A DNA stretch of 64,000 nt from NCBI RefSeq assembly GCF_003144325.1, contig NZ_PENS01000015.1, positions 1-64,000 of the forward strand. The letters are read 5' to 3'. The notes below the pieces were generated by a model that saw only the letters and a list, made by a program, of their open reading frames with translations, was not told the DNA's origin and did no database searches. Of this stretch, positions 43,864 through 61,486 are shown piece after piece. Numbering within the stretch: the stretch's first letter is position 1; the number at the start of each line of letters is the position of its first letter. The position numbers were made by a program, and so were the translations under genes. The stretch is from Proteus terrae. Its GTDB lineage: Bacteria > Pseudomonadota > Gammaproteobacteria > Enterobacterales > Enterobacteriaceae.

Positions 43864-45633
43864 TTAAAGTTCCTCTTTACGATGAGCAAGAAGGCGAGCA
43901 AAAGTGCCATTCTGTTGGCTTAACGATGCATAAGTACCAGTTTCAATAATTTGGCCTTTTTCCATCACCCAAATTTGGTCATAACCTAAAGTTTCTTCAA
44001 GTAGATGAGTAATAAGCAAGGTCGTTTGATTTAATGAGGCATTATTAAGCGCATGCATCACACGTTGTTCACTATGAGAATCAAGGCTTGCTGCAGGTTC
44101 ATCTAATAACAAAAATTGACAAGGTGACAATAAAGCACGAGCAACAGCAATACGCTGAGCTTGACCAACAGAAAGGCGTGCAGCACTATCGCCAATAATC
44201 GTATTTAAGCCGTCAGGTAATTCATTGATAAAATCGCTGACATAGGCTTTTTCCATGGCAAGATTGATTTGTTCATTGCTGGCATTAGGATTGCTTAAGC
44301 GAATATTATCCAACAAGGTTTGTTCTGGTAAATTAGGATTTTGACCAACCCAACTTAAACATTGACGCCAAGCTTCAGGAGAGAGCTGTGTTAATTCAAT
44401 ACCATTAACTTTTAATGAGCCACGATAAGGTAAAAAACCGAGTAGCGCATTTAACAACGAGCTTTTGCCTGCACCACTAAGACCCACAATCGCAATTCGC
44501 TGATTAGGATTAATGGTAAAGTTTAATGGGCCCGCCAGTTTGACACCTTGATGAGATAGAATTTCTAGCTCATGAGCTATTATCTCAATACTGTCTGTTG
44601 TATTGATACGCTCATTGCCTGTGAATTGTGGTTTTTCACCTTCAGTTTCTAAAAATTCAACCAAAGATTCAGCCGCACCAATCGCTTGTGCTTTTGCATG
44701 ATAGTATGTTCCTAAATCACGCAATGGTTGGAAAAATTCAGGGGCTAAGATCAACGCCAAAAATCCTGAGAAAAGGGTAACACCAAAACCATAACTACCG
44801 AAATTAAGTTCACCTAAGTAAGAAAAACCAAAGTAAACCGCCACAACTGCGATAGAAACAGCGGTAAAGAATTCCAATACGCCTGATGAAAGGAATGCCA
44901 TTCTTAGCACTTCCATTGTCCGTTTACGGAAATCTTCTGTTGCTTCAGTTATCTGTTTAACTTCTGCATTACCACGGTTAAATAACCGTAATGTATCTAA
45001 TCCTCTTAATCTATCGAGGAAGTTACCACTTAAACGACTTAATGCGAGGAAGTTTCTACGGTTAGCATCTGCTGCTCCTAATCCAACTAATGCCATAAAC
45101 AACGGGATCAGTGGGGCGGTGAAAAATAGGATCAAGCCAGCAGCCCAGTTAACAGGGAAGATGGTGATAAGGATAAGAATAGGCACAATAGTAGAAAGAT
45201 ACATTTGCGGAATATAACGCGCATAGTAATCTTGCATATCTTCTATTTGTTCTAGAATAATTGTTGCCCAACTTCCCGCAGGTTTACCTTTAACCCAAAC
45301 AGGGCCTAGCTCTTCAAGTCTATCAAGAACAATTTTACGAATTTGTTGCCTGACCGCCATACCACAGCGATAACCTACACGCTCTCGTATTGCCATCACC
45401 ACAGCTCGTAAGATAAAAATACCAATAAGGGTGAGAAAGGTAGGTATATGCGTATCACGACTTAGACTGTCCATGATAAATGCTTGAAGTAAAACAGCTA
45501 ATAACCATGCTTGCGCAATAATTAATAAACCGCTTACAACACCTAGGATCATTGATAGCCGTAGCCATCTACGGGCTGGAGCACTTTGCTGTTTCAGCCA
45601 TCGAACCAATTCACTTTGTTTAGTTTTATCCAT
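43864..45633 (-). CDS. cydD: Heterodimeric thiol/heme ABC transporter subunit CydD
   Basis: The partner of CydC. Starting at ATG 45633 gives 589 residues (E. coli 588) beginning MDKTKQSELVRWLKQQS; an 11-codon in-frame extension to 45666 is not family-supported. It has a six-helix membrane domain (about 20-320), Walker A GLSGAGKSS, a degenerate signature LSVGQAQR and Walker B LLLDEPAASLDSH. It lies 141 bases downstream of trxB, with a hairpin between. Confidence 0.95.
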   Translation of the reverse strand: MDKTKQSELVRWLKQQSAPARRWLRLSMILGVVSGLLIIAQAWLLAVLLQAFIMDSLSRDTHIPTFLTLIGIFILRAVVMAIRERVGYRCGMAVRQQIRKIVLDRLEELGPVWVKGKPAGSWATIILEQIEDMQDYYARYIPQMYLSTIVPILILITIFPVNWAAGLILFFTAPLIPLFMALVGLGAADANRRNFLALSRLSGNFLDRLRGLDTLRLFNRGNAEVKQITEATEDFRKRTMEVLRMAFLSSGVLEFFTAVSIAVVAVYFGFSYLGELNFGSYGFGVTLFSGFLALILAPEFFQPLRDLGTYYHAKAQAIGAAESLVEFLETEGEKPQFTGNERINTTDSIEIIAHELEILSHQGVKLAGPLNFTINPNQRIAIVGLSGAGKSSLLNALLGFLPYRGSLKVNGIELTQLSPEAWRQCLSWVGQNPNLPEQTLLDNIRLSNPNASNEQINLAMEKAYVSDFINELPDGLNTIIGDSAARLSVGQAQRIAVARALLSPCQFLLLDEPAASLDSHSEQRVMHALNNASLNQTTLLITHLLEETLGYDQIWVMEKGQIIETGTYASLSQQNGTFARLLAHRKEEL

Positions 45634-45733
45634 AAGAAAAGATTCAAATCTGCAGGTGAGATACAAAGTATCAGAAAGGCCAAGGGTAAGTAGTTATACG
45701 CTTTGGCAACCAGGCTAGTATGTTACATGGTAA

Positions 45734-45757
45734 AGGGCGCTACTGAAATAGCGCCTT
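45734..45757 (-). terminator. Hairpin downstream of trxB
   Basis: GGCGCTA (45736-45742) pairs with TAGCGCC (45749-45755), with flanking A/T pairing. The T-run on the minus strand is short, so it is likely a weak terminator between trxB and cydD. Confidence 0.55.
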
Positions 45758-45774
45758 GAAAGGAAGTGATGATT

Positions 45775-47277
<1,503 letters not shown>

Positions 47278-47772
47278 ATGATTGATAATAAAAAACGTCC
47301 GGGTAAAGATCTTGATAGAATAGACCGGAATATTCTAAATGAGCTTCAAAAAGATGGTCGTATTTCAAACGTTGAGCTATCTAAACGTGTAGGTTTATCA
47401 CCAACACCTTGTTTAGAGCGTGTACGTCGTTTAGAGCGCCAAGGATTTATTTCTGGTTATACAGCACTGTTAAACCCACATTACTTAGATGCATCATTAT
47501 TAGTATTTGTGGAAATCACACTAAACCGTGGGGCACCAGATGTTTTTGAACAATTCAATATGGCTGTTCAGAAACTTGAAGAAATCCAAGAATGTCATTT
47601 AGTTTCTGGTGATTTTGACTATCTGTTGAAAACTCGTGTACCTGATATGTCCGCTTACCGTAAATTACTAGGTGAAACACTGTTACGTCTTCCGGGTGTT
47701 AATGACACACGTACATACGTGGTTATGGAAGAAGTTAAACAAAGCAACCGCCTTGTAATTAAAACTCGCTAA
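47278..47772 (+). CDS. lrp: Leucine-responsive regulatory protein Lrp
   Basis: A global transcription regulator of amino-acid metabolism, fimbriae and swarming-related traits. The 164-residue product is nearly identical to E. coli Lrp: an N-terminal helix-turn-helix (GRISNVELSKRVGLSPTPCL, about 28-47) and a C-terminal RAM/ligand-binding domain. The start has a weak GAGAG ribosome site, with a long run of A and G bases just upstream. Confidence 0.98.
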   Translation: MIDNKKRPGKDLDRIDRNILNELQKDGRISNVELSKRVGLSPTPCLERVRRLERQGFISGYTALLNPHYLDASLLVFVEITLNRGAPDVFEQFNMAVQKLEEIQECHLVSGDFDYLLKTRVPDMSAYRKLLGETLLRLPGVNDTRTYVVMEEVKQSNRLVIKTR

Positions 47773-47819
47773 GCCAACTTAATAGGTTGGTGCAAAGCAG
47801 GAAAAAGTTAGGTACACTC

Positions 47820-47835
47820 CTGTTTATGCATACAG
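47820..47835 (+). promoter_or_regulatory. Putative LexA box upstream of ftsK
   Basis: CTGTTTATGCATACAG has intact CTGT and ACAG ends of the SOS box CTGT-N8-ACAG and lies 70-85 bases upstream of the ftsK start. E. coli ftsK (dinH) has a LexA-controlled promoter in the same position, so SOS control is probably conserved. Confidence 0.75.
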
Positions 47836-47838
47836 TTT

Positions 47839-47872
47839 CAACGCTGGGACATCTCAGCGTTGTTCCGTTTTA
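47839..47872 (+). terminator. Putative terminator of lrp
   Basis: CAACGCTG (47839-47846) pairs with CAGCGTTG (47855-47862), followed by a T-rich stretch. It overlaps the region between the LexA box and the ftsK start. Confidence 0.65.
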
Positions 47873-47904
47873 ATTCACCCTAAGTTAAACCTGGAGAGCC
47901 CTCT

Positions 47905-51597
<3,693 letters not shown>

Positions 51598-51666
51598 TAT
51601 CTTGAAAACACAGTTATCAGCTAATGAGATAGCATGGTAATCTGCACAATATCATCAATAATTTAT

Positions 51667-51687
51667 ACGCCGACATTATGTCGGCGT
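51667..51687 (+). repeat. Hairpin between ftsK and lolA
   Basis: A perfect 9-bp stem (ACGCCGACA, 51667-51675, with TGTCGGCGT, 51679-51687) and 3-base loop without a T-run. It may stabilise mRNA or modulate read-through into lolA. Confidence 0.5.
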
Positions 51688-51710
51688 TATCTCATGCCGA
51701 GGCTTGTAGA

Positions 51711-52319
51711 ATGAAAAAAGTATTATTTGCAGTGTGTGCGATGACATTAATAAGTAGCCAAGCCGCTTGGGCTGATGCACGTCAGGATTTGCAACAACGA
51801 TTAAATAAAGTAAATAGTTTTCAAGCAAACTTTAGTCAAACTGTGACCAGCAATGAAGGCTCGCTTATCCAAAAAGGGGAAGGTAGTTTAAAAGTACAAC
51901 GCCCTGATTTGTTTAATTGGCAAATGACTGCACCTGATGAGAGTACGTTAATCTCCGATGGTAAAACATTGTGGTTTTATAACCCTTTTGTCGAGCAAGT
52001 CACTGCAACTTGGCTTGAAAGTGCTACAACCAATACGCCTTTTATGCTGATCGCCCGTAATGACAGCAAAGAATGGCAAAACTATGATGTAAAACAGTCT
52101 GGTGATCGTTTTGAGCTAACACCTAAAGTAGAAAATAACTTAAAACATTTTACGATAACTGTATTACCTAATGGACAAATTCAGCAATTCGCTGCCACAG
52201 AACAAGACGGTCAAGTCAGTAATTATCAATTGACTGCACAGACTGCTGCGCCAATCGATGCTTCCGCGTTTCGCTTTACACCTCCTGCGGGTGTGACTGT
52301 GGATGACCAACGTCAGTGA
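51711..52319 (+). CDS. lolA: Outer-membrane lipoprotein carrier protein LolA
   Basis: A periplasmic chaperone that carries lipoproteins from LolCDE to LolB. Starting at ATG 51711 gives 202 residues (E. coli 203) with a signal peptide to about 21 (SSQAAWA). Conserved blocks are [39 protein letters not shown] and [10 protein letters not shown]. An upstream in-frame ATG at 51678 would add 11 residues ahead of the signal peptide and is not supported by the family. Confidence 0.95.
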   Translation: MKKVLFAVCAMTLISSQAAWADARQDLQQRLNKVNSFQANFSQTVTSNEGSLIQKGEGSLKVQRPDLFNWQMTAPDESTLISDGKTLWFYNPFVEQVTATWLESATTNTPFMLIARNDSKEWQNYDVKQSGDRFELTPKVENNLKHFTITVLPNGQIQQFAATEQDGQVSNYQLTAQTAAPIDASAFRFTPPAGVTVDDQRQ

Positions 52320-52326
52320 GGATATT

Positions 52327-53676
52327 TTGAGTAATTTATCACTCGATTTTTCACGCAATGAGTTTCAACCTTTAGCTGCAAGAATGCGACCTGAAACGTT
52401 GGAACAATATATCGGACAAACTCATTTACTTGCTGAAGGTAAACCATTACCTCGAGCGATTAAAGCGGGTCAATTGCATTCCATGATCTTATGGGGGCCT
52501 CCTGGCACGGGTAAAACAACCCTTGCTGAGATCATTGGTCGCTATGCGCAAGCCGATATAGAACGTTTATCTGCGGTGACATCGGGTATTAAAGAAATCA
52601 GAGAATCTATTGAAATCGCGCGTCAAAACCGCAATGCTGGGCGCAGAACGATCTTGTTTGTTGATGAGGTCCACCGTTTCAATAAGAGTCAACAAGATGC
52701 TTTTTTGCCTCATATTGAAGACGGTACGATCACTTTTATTGGTGCAACAACAGAAAATCCCTCTTTTGAATTAAATTCCGCGTTGCTATCCAGAGCAAGA
52801 GTTTATCTATTACGTTCATTAACCGAAGCTGATATTGAGCAAGTGCTACAACAAGCGCTAGACGATCCAGAACGAGGTTTAGGCGGGCGTAATATTATCT
52901 TACCAGATGATACGCGTAAAATGATTGCACAACTGGTTAATGGTGATGCACGTCGTTCATTAAATTTACTTGAAATGATGGCGGATATTGCTGAGGTTGA
53001 TAATCAAGGAATACGAGTATTAACGTCGGCATTACTGACAGAAATCAGTGGTGAGCGTAGTGCTCGTTTTGATAATAAAGGTGATCGCTTTTACGATCTT
53101 ATTTCTGCATTACATAAGTCAGTAAGGGGGTCTGCGCCTGATGCTGCTCTTTATTGGTATGCAAGGATCATAACAGCAGGTGGCGATCCGCTTTATGTGG
53201 CTCGTCGCTTATTGGCGATTGCGTCAGAAGATGTGGGGAATGCCGATCCTCGCGCCATGCAAGTGGCAATTGCTGCCTGGGATTGCTTTACTCGAGTGGG
53301 TCCCGCAGAAGGTGAGCGCGCTATTGCTCAAGCAATTGTATATTTGGCTTGTGCACCCAAAAGTAATGCCGTTTATACCGCATTTAAAGCAGCTATTGCC
53401 GATGCAAAAAGTAAGCCAGATTATGATGTACCTGGGCATTTACGTAATGCACCAACAAAATTAATGAAAGAAATGGGGCTTGGTGCTGAATATCGTTATG
53501 TTCATGATGAGCCTAATGGTTATGCTGCTGGAGAGGTCTATTTCCCTAAAGAAATGGCAAATACGCAGTACTATTACCCAGTAAAAAGAGGGTTAGAGAT
53601 CAAGGTTGCAGAGAAATTAGACTGGCTATCTCAACAAGATCAAAATAGTGTTACAAAACGCTATCGCAAAATGTAA
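52327..53676 (+). CDS. rarA: Replication-associated recombination protein RarA (MgsA)
   Basis: A clamp-loader-like AAA+ ATPase acting at stalled forks and single-strand DNA ends. The product has Walker [10 protein letters not shown], Walker [18 protein letters not shown], sensor [20 protein letters not shown], and a C-terminal tetramerisation domain with [16 protein letters not shown] prefer the TTG at 52327 (SNLSLDFS, 449 residues, ribosome site GAGGA), as in E. coli; an ATG at 52303 would overlap lolA by 17 bases and lacks a ribosome site. Confidence 0.93.
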   Translation: MSNLSLDFSRNEFQPLAARMRPETLEQYIGQTHLLAEGKPLPRAIKAGQLHSMILWGPPGTGKTTLAEIIGRYAQADIERLSAVTSGIKEIRESIEIARQNRNAGRRTILFVDEVHRFNKSQQDAFLPHIEDGTITFIGATTENPSFELNSALLSRARVYLLRSLTEADIEQVLQQALDDPERGLGGRNIILPDDTRKMIAQLVNGDARRSLNLLEMMADIAEVDNQGIRVLTSALLTEISGERSARFDNKGDRFYDLISALHKSVRGSAPDAALYWYARIITAGGDPLYVARRLLAIASEDVGNADPRAMQVAIAAWDCFTRVGPAEGERAIAQAIVYLACAPKSNAVYTAFKAAIADAKSKPDYDVPGHLRNAPTKLMKEMGLGAEYRYVHDEPNGYAAGEVYFPKEMANTQYYYPVKRGLEIKVAEKLDWLSQQDQNSVTKRYRKM

Positions 53677-53771
53677 AGATGCGGTAAGGTTATTAAATTA
53701 TCATTAATTTCTTAACTATGCCTTGTCTCAGATATCTTTTTTATAAGATAGGAGAGAAGGTTTTTTATTAA

Positions 53772-55085
<1,314 letters not shown>

Positions 55086-55117
55086 TTATTCTTTAATTAA
55101 TTGAGTATTAATAATTT

Positions 55118-55147
55118 AACCCTCTGCTTAGGCAGGGGGTTTTTTTT
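55118..55147 (+). terminator. Terminator of serS
   Basis: ACCCTCTGC pairs with GCAGGGGGT (one G-T pair) around a TTAG loop, followed by seven T residues, 33 bases after the serS stop. Confidence 0.9.
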
Positions 55148-55197
55148 ATGATATAGAAAGAAATCAAAAATTATATTTTTATTTAATACACAACATT

Positions 55198-55530
55198 TCA
55201 ATGAGGTTTAGATAAATAAGGTAGTAGAGAAAAAAATATTTCTATTTTTCTTTCATTTTCCATACTAACAAAATCGTCCATAGCAATTTCTATATAATCA
55301 ATGGTTTTATTATGAATAGTAAATTTATACATTAAATGTCCACTCCAACTACGGTGAACATAGACACAGTTTTCTATACTATAAGAAAGCCATTTATCTT
55401 CCATGCATGAAGGCAACCAACCATTTAATATATTTTTTTCTGCTTCTTCTGTTAGAGAATAATTAATATAATGAATTAATGGTTTTTTTTCAAAATATTT
55501 TAAGTTTTTTAATATTTCTTTATTTATCAT
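55198..55530 (-). CDS. Small protein of unknown function
   Basis: A 110-residue acidic, aromatic-rich protein without signal peptide or membrane helix. The centre reads NGWLPSCMEDKWLSYS then YVHRSWSGHLMYKF, a pattern I associate with uncharacterised proteins scattered near accessory or toxin-immunity loci, but I cannot name a domain. It is strongly AT-rich and poor in common codons compared with serS, has no gene partner, and is convergent with serS. The start is ATG, with a weak ribosome site. It could be an orphan immunity-like protein acquired by transfer; that is inference only. Confidence 0.65.
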   Translation of the reverse strand: MINKEILKNLKYFEKKPLIHYINYSLTEEAEKNILNGWLPSCMEDKWLSYSIENCVYVHRSWSGHLMYKFTIHNKTIDYIEIAMDDFVSMENERKIEIFFSLLPYLSKPH

Positions 55531-55936
55531 TTTATTTATTCCACAAATTTTAATTGTTTCACAGACTACTGAAATAGATTTAAATGATCAAAAGGAATGT
55601 ATAAGAACTTAGACCTTTTAACATAAAAAGGGGAGGATAATATTGTAATTAAATAAAAAATGATAGCTGAGTTCTCGCCATTTACTCTTAATAAGAGACT
55701 TTCTAATCTTCTTAATGTTATCTAAATATAGTTATAAAATGTAGAAAGCAGATGATTATTAAAATATTCTTACTAAATAAAGTGGGATTAAATAAAAATA
55801 TAATGCAATCCGTCATTGGTTAAACCGATCACGGCAGATCTTATTTATGCTGTTAAATTAGACCTATCGCCCGAATTTACCTCAGTTACTTTATGACGTT
55901 TCTATTTCATTAGAACCCTACAAAAGAGCTTATTCT
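55531..55936. other. Intergenic region between the unknown gene and allD
   Basis: About 400 AT-rich bases with no recognised gene, RNA or operator. It holds the presumed allD promoter. Confidence 0.5.
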
Positions 55937-56986
55937 ATGATAGTTTCTAAACAGCAGTTACATCAATTAATAAAAAACAAATTACATCATGCAGGATTGA
56001 GTGAGTCTCATGCTGATACGGTGGCTGATGTCTTAGTCCATGCTGATGCCAAAGGCATTCATTCTCATGGTGCTGTACGTGTAGAGTATTATGCAGAACG
56101 GATCAGTAAAGGCGGTACAAATATAGCTCCTGATTTTACTTATACTGAAACAGGACCCTGTAGCGCCGTATTTGATGGTGATAATGGAGCTGGACATGTT
56201 GCAGCGAAAGACGCAATGGAACGTGCAATTAAAATGGCCCAGGAGAAGGGAGTTGCTGTTGTTGGTGTAAGGCGAATTGGTCATAGCGGCGCATTGTCTT
56301 ACTTTGTTGAACAAGCATCACAAGCGGGTATGGTAGGTATTTCGTTGTGCCAATCTGATCCAATGGTTGTTCCTTTTGGTGGCTCAGAGGTGTATTACGG
56401 CACAAATCCTATCGCATTTTCTGCTCCAAGCGTAGGTGATAAACATATTACATTTGATATGGCGACAACAGTACAGGCGTGGGGCAAAGTGCTTGATGCT
56501 CGTTCACGTCATGTCGATATTCCTGATACTTGGGCGGTAGATGAAAGCGGAAAATCTACAACCGATCCCTTTGCAGTAAAAGGGCTATTGCCTATTGCAG
56601 GCCCTAAAGGCTATGGCTTAATGATGATGGTTGATGTGTTGTCTGGTATTTTACTTGGGCTTCCTTTTGGTAAACATGTCAGTTCGATGTATCACGATTT
56701 AACGCAAGGGCGAGAATTGGGCCAATTACATATTGTGATTAATCCCGCTTTCTTTACTGATGCCACTCTATTTAGAGAACATATCTCACAGGTTATGGGC
56801 GAATTAAATGCAATTAAACCTGCACCGAATGTAGATAAAGTTCTCTATCCTGGTGAGAATAGTCAAATAGAAGAGCAAAGAAGCGAGAAGGAAGGTATTG
56901 AAATTGTTAATGAAATTTATGATTATTTAATATCTGATGTACTGTATAACAAATCCTATAACAATAAAGACCCATTTGCGGGTTAA
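55937..56986 (+). CDS. allD: Ureidoglycolate dehydrogenase (AllD, Ldh/MDH2 family)
   Basis: An NAD-dependent dehydrogenase that oxidises ureidoglycolate to oxalurate in anaerobic allantoin use. The 349-residue product aligns along its length with E. coli AllD (349): DAKGIHSHGAVRVEYYAERISKGGTN (about 34-60), RRIGHSGALSYFVEQA with the catalytic His (about 115), CQSDPMVVPFGGSEVYYGTNPIAF and GPKGYGLMMMVDVLSGILLGLPFG. It stands alone; none of allB, allC, allE, fdrA or glxK is nearby. Because this family shares its fold with malate/L-lactate and sulfolactate dehydrogenases, a shifted substrate is possible in this isolated setting. Confidence 0.88.
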   Translation: MIVSKQQLHQLIKNKLHHAGLSESHADTVADVLVHADAKGIHSHGAVRVEYYAERISKGGTNIAPDFTYTETGPCSAVFDGDNGAGHVAAKDAMERAIKMAQEKGVAVVGVRRIGHSGALSYFVEQASQAGMVGISLCQSDPMVVPFGGSEVYYGTNPIAFSAPSVGDKHITFDMATTVQAWGKVLDARSRHVDIPDTWAVDESGKSTTDPFAVKGLLPIAGPKGYGLMMMVDVLSGILLGLPFGKHVSSMYHDLTQGRELGQLHIVINPAFFTDATLFREHISQVMGELNAIKPAPNVDKVLYPGENSQIEEQRSEKEGIEIVNEIYDYLISDVLYNKSYNNKDPFAG

Positions 56987-57017
56987 TGATAATAGCTATT
57001 TATTCTAGACAATAAAA

Positions 57018-57050
57018 AGCAGTAGAATTTACACTCTACTGCTGTTTTAT
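57018..57050 (+). terminator. Terminator between allD and the BPSS1780-like gene
   Basis: AGCAGTAGA (57018-57026) pairs with TCTACTGCT (57035-57043), followed by GTTTTATTT. A-residues on the left side allow use from the convergent gene too. Confidence 0.8.
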
Positions 57051-57072
57051 TTAAGTAAGTTAATGCTAAGAA

Positions 57073-57960
57073 TTAACTTACTAATTTACCAATATTAGAT
57101 TCAGCGGTTTTATTAAGAGAAATTGTTCCATTTCCACCAATTCCACCATTATTTCCTTGGCTACCTACATTATGGTGATAAAAAATATCACGATAAGAGC
57201 CATACATGGCTGTGTAAGAAAGAGGAATAGTGATTAATAATCCTAAACCAAATGGAATAACACTAATAGCGATAATAAAGAACAGTAAAATAAAGAAGAA
57301 GAACCCACCCGCTAAATTTATTTTTACTGCTGAAAGGCTTGCTTTAACCGCAGGGAGTGCCTTGTAACCATTAACCAATACAAGAGCAGGGACAAACCAA
57401 TAAGCTGCGGTACTCAATGCGCCAAAAATAGCAATAATAACAAAAAATAATATAAATCCAGATGAGTTATCCATCAACATTTCAACAATAATCTCTTCAG
57501 GATAATCGCTATTGATAGCATAAAAAACATCCATCATGGCGGCACTGCTGACTATAAAAGCAAGAATAAAGCCCACAAGTAAAATGAGAAAACTAATACC
57601 GTAAGCCCCCATCAAACTAAGATAACGTTTGTTATAGAAACCAACAAATAAGGAATCAACATCAATACGTTGAGTTTCATACTGCTGATGAGCAATTGCC
57701 ACGACACCTGCAGCCAATACAGTAGTAACAAAAGGTGAGATGATTGGGCCAATTAGCGGAATAAATCCAAGAATGGTTGATATAATAAGGCTAACAATAA
57801 AGTAGATAATAATAACACCTATCCACATCCAAAAACGTTCTTTTATTAAATCCCACCCTAGTCCTAACCAGCGAACACCACCTGAAGCACCTCGAGCTTG
57901 AGGAATAGGCGTGAATACCTCTTGTGGCTCTGTTTGCGATGAATTGTTGTCTTGTTCCAT
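57073..57960 (-). CDS. Multi-pass membrane protein, BPSS1780-like
   Basis: A 295-residue inner-membrane protein with about six hydrophobic helices (roughly 45-70, 80-100, 120-145, 165-185, 215-245, 255-275), a polar N-terminus rich in Gln and Pro, and a Gly/Asn-rich C-terminal tail. The GWDLIKERFWMWIGVIIIYFIV start of the membrane part and the FVPALVLVNGYKALPAVKAS block recall the BPSS1780/DUF975-like family, whose function is unknown. I chose ATG 57960; an extension to 58038 has a basic N-terminus without family support. It lies alone between allD and pflA. Confidence 0.65.
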   Translation of the reverse strand: MEQDNNSSQTEPQEVFTPIPQARGASGGVRWLGLGWDLIKERFWMWIGVIIIYFIVSLIISTILGFIPLIGPIISPFVTTVLAAGVVAIAHQQYETQRIDVDSLFVGFYNKRYLSLMGAYGISFLILLVGFILAFIVSSAAMMDVFYAINSDYPEEIIVEMLMDNSSGFILFFVIIAIFGALSTAAYWFVPALVLVNGYKALPAVKASLSAVKINLAGGFFFFILLFFIIAISVIPFGLGLLITIPLSYTAMYGSYRDIFYHHNVGSQGNNGGIGGNGTISLNKTAESNIGKLVS

Positions 57961-58242
57961 TTCCTGTACCTTAATCCCAATGTCTTTGTTTATAAATATA
58001 AGCCTTCTATAATATCTTTTAGTTTTGTTATTAATCAACTGTATTAAAGCTAATATAGGTTAAGGATAATCTTATAAAGACAATTTAAGTTTATTGATAA
58101 TTGTATTTAATAATAAAAAATAGCGTAAAAATATTAGTTTCATAAAAAATATTATTTCTGAGATCGTCTTTTAAAGGTAAGGGAGTATAAGATGAGAAGA
58201 ATGAAAAACGTACTTTTTAGTATCAATATAATGTTACTTTAT
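57961..58242. other. Intergenic region upstream of the membrane protein gene
   Basis: AT-rich and without a recognised gene. It carries the membrane protein promoter and runs up to the pflA terminator. Confidence 0.45.
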
Positions 58243-58274
58243 AAACAAAAAAGCAGCGCTTAAAATCGCTGCTT
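58243..58274 (-). terminator. Terminator of pflA
   Basis: AAGCAGCG (58251-58258) pairs with CGCTGCTT (58267-58274) and is followed on the minus strand by a T-run. Confidence 0.9.
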
Positions 58275-58300
58275 CTTAAATTAATTTCAAATAGAAAAAC

Positions 58301-59041
58301 TTAATACATGACCTTATGGCCGTAAGATTCAAGAATTGATTTTACATTTTCCATCGTCTCTTTTGACGGTGGATGAATACCATCTAGTTTGTATTCTTCT
58401 CCTAAAGCTACCCATTTATGTTTGCCGAGTTCGTGGTAAGGAAGAAGTTCTACTTTCTCGATATTTTTCATATCTTTAATAAACTCGCCCAAACGATGAG
58501 CAGAATCGTCGTCATCAGACCAACCGGGTACAACAACATAACGAACCCATGTTTTTTGGCCTCGTTTTGCTAAATAACGTGCGAATTCAAGTGTACGCTG
58601 GTTTGATACACCAACCAGTTTCTGATGGATCTCATCATTGACTTGTTTTAGATCGAGCATCACTAAGTCAGTGGCATCCATTAATTCATCAATCACAGGA
58701 TCATAACGACGAACAAAGCCGTTAGTATCTAAACAAGTATGGATATTTTCTTTCTGGCAAGCACGGAACCAATCACGCACAAATTCTGCTTGTAAAATTG
58801 CTTCGCCACCAGAAGCAGTCACACCGCCACCAGAAGCATTCATAAAATGACGATAGGTAACCGCTTCTTTCATTAGTTCATCAACTGTGACGATCTGCCC
58901 ACCATGAGTATCCCATGTATCACGGTTGTGACAATAGAGGCATCTCATTAGGCATCCTTGAAAGAAAACAATGAAACGTATTCCGGGACCGTCAACAGTA
59001 CCGCAGGATTCAAATGAGTGGATACGACCAAGTACGGACAT
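58301..59041 (-). CDS. pflA: Pyruvate formate-lyase-activating enzyme
   Basis: A radical-SAM enzyme that installs the glycyl radical on PflB under anaerobic conditions. The 246-residue product, the E. coli length, has the cluster motif Cys30-x3-Cys34-x2-Cys37 in [16 protein letters not shown], the SAM-binding [16 protein letters not shown], and [10 protein letters not shown]. It follows pflB with a 108-base gap that holds a terminator-like hairpin. Confidence 0.96.
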   Translation of the reverse strand: MSVLGRIHSFESCGTVDGPGIRFIVFFQGCLMRCLYCHNRDTWDTHGGQIVTVDELMKEAVTYRHFMNASGGGVTASGGEAILQAEFVRDWFRACQKENIHTCLDTNGFVRRYDPVIDELMDATDLVMLDLKQVNDEIHQKLVGVSNQRTLEFARYLAKRGQKTWVRYVVVPGWSDDDDSAHRLGEFIKDMKNIEKVELLPYHELGKHKWVALGEEYKLDGIHPPSKETMENVKSILESYGHKVMY

Positions 59042-59070
59042 AACAGGGTTACTCCAAAACTGTCTAATAA

Positions 59071-59094
59071 AAAGGCCCCAAAGTAGGGGCCTTT
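59071..59094 (-). terminator. Terminator-like hairpin between pflB and pflA
   Basis: AAAGGCCCC (59071-59079) pairs with GGGGCCTTT (59086-59094) and is followed on the minus strand by a T-run of five. Partial termination here would make PflB far more abundant than its catalytic activator. Confidence 0.85.
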
Positions 59095-59149
59095 ATTCTA
59101 AGCGATTTTATCTACTTTCTCAGTAAATAAATGCATATAGTTATCTTTA

Positions 59150-61432
<2,283 letters not shown>

Positions 61433-61486
61433 GATACTTCTACCTTTTTACAATGGAACTTAAGAAATCAGTCATACCTGCACGGA

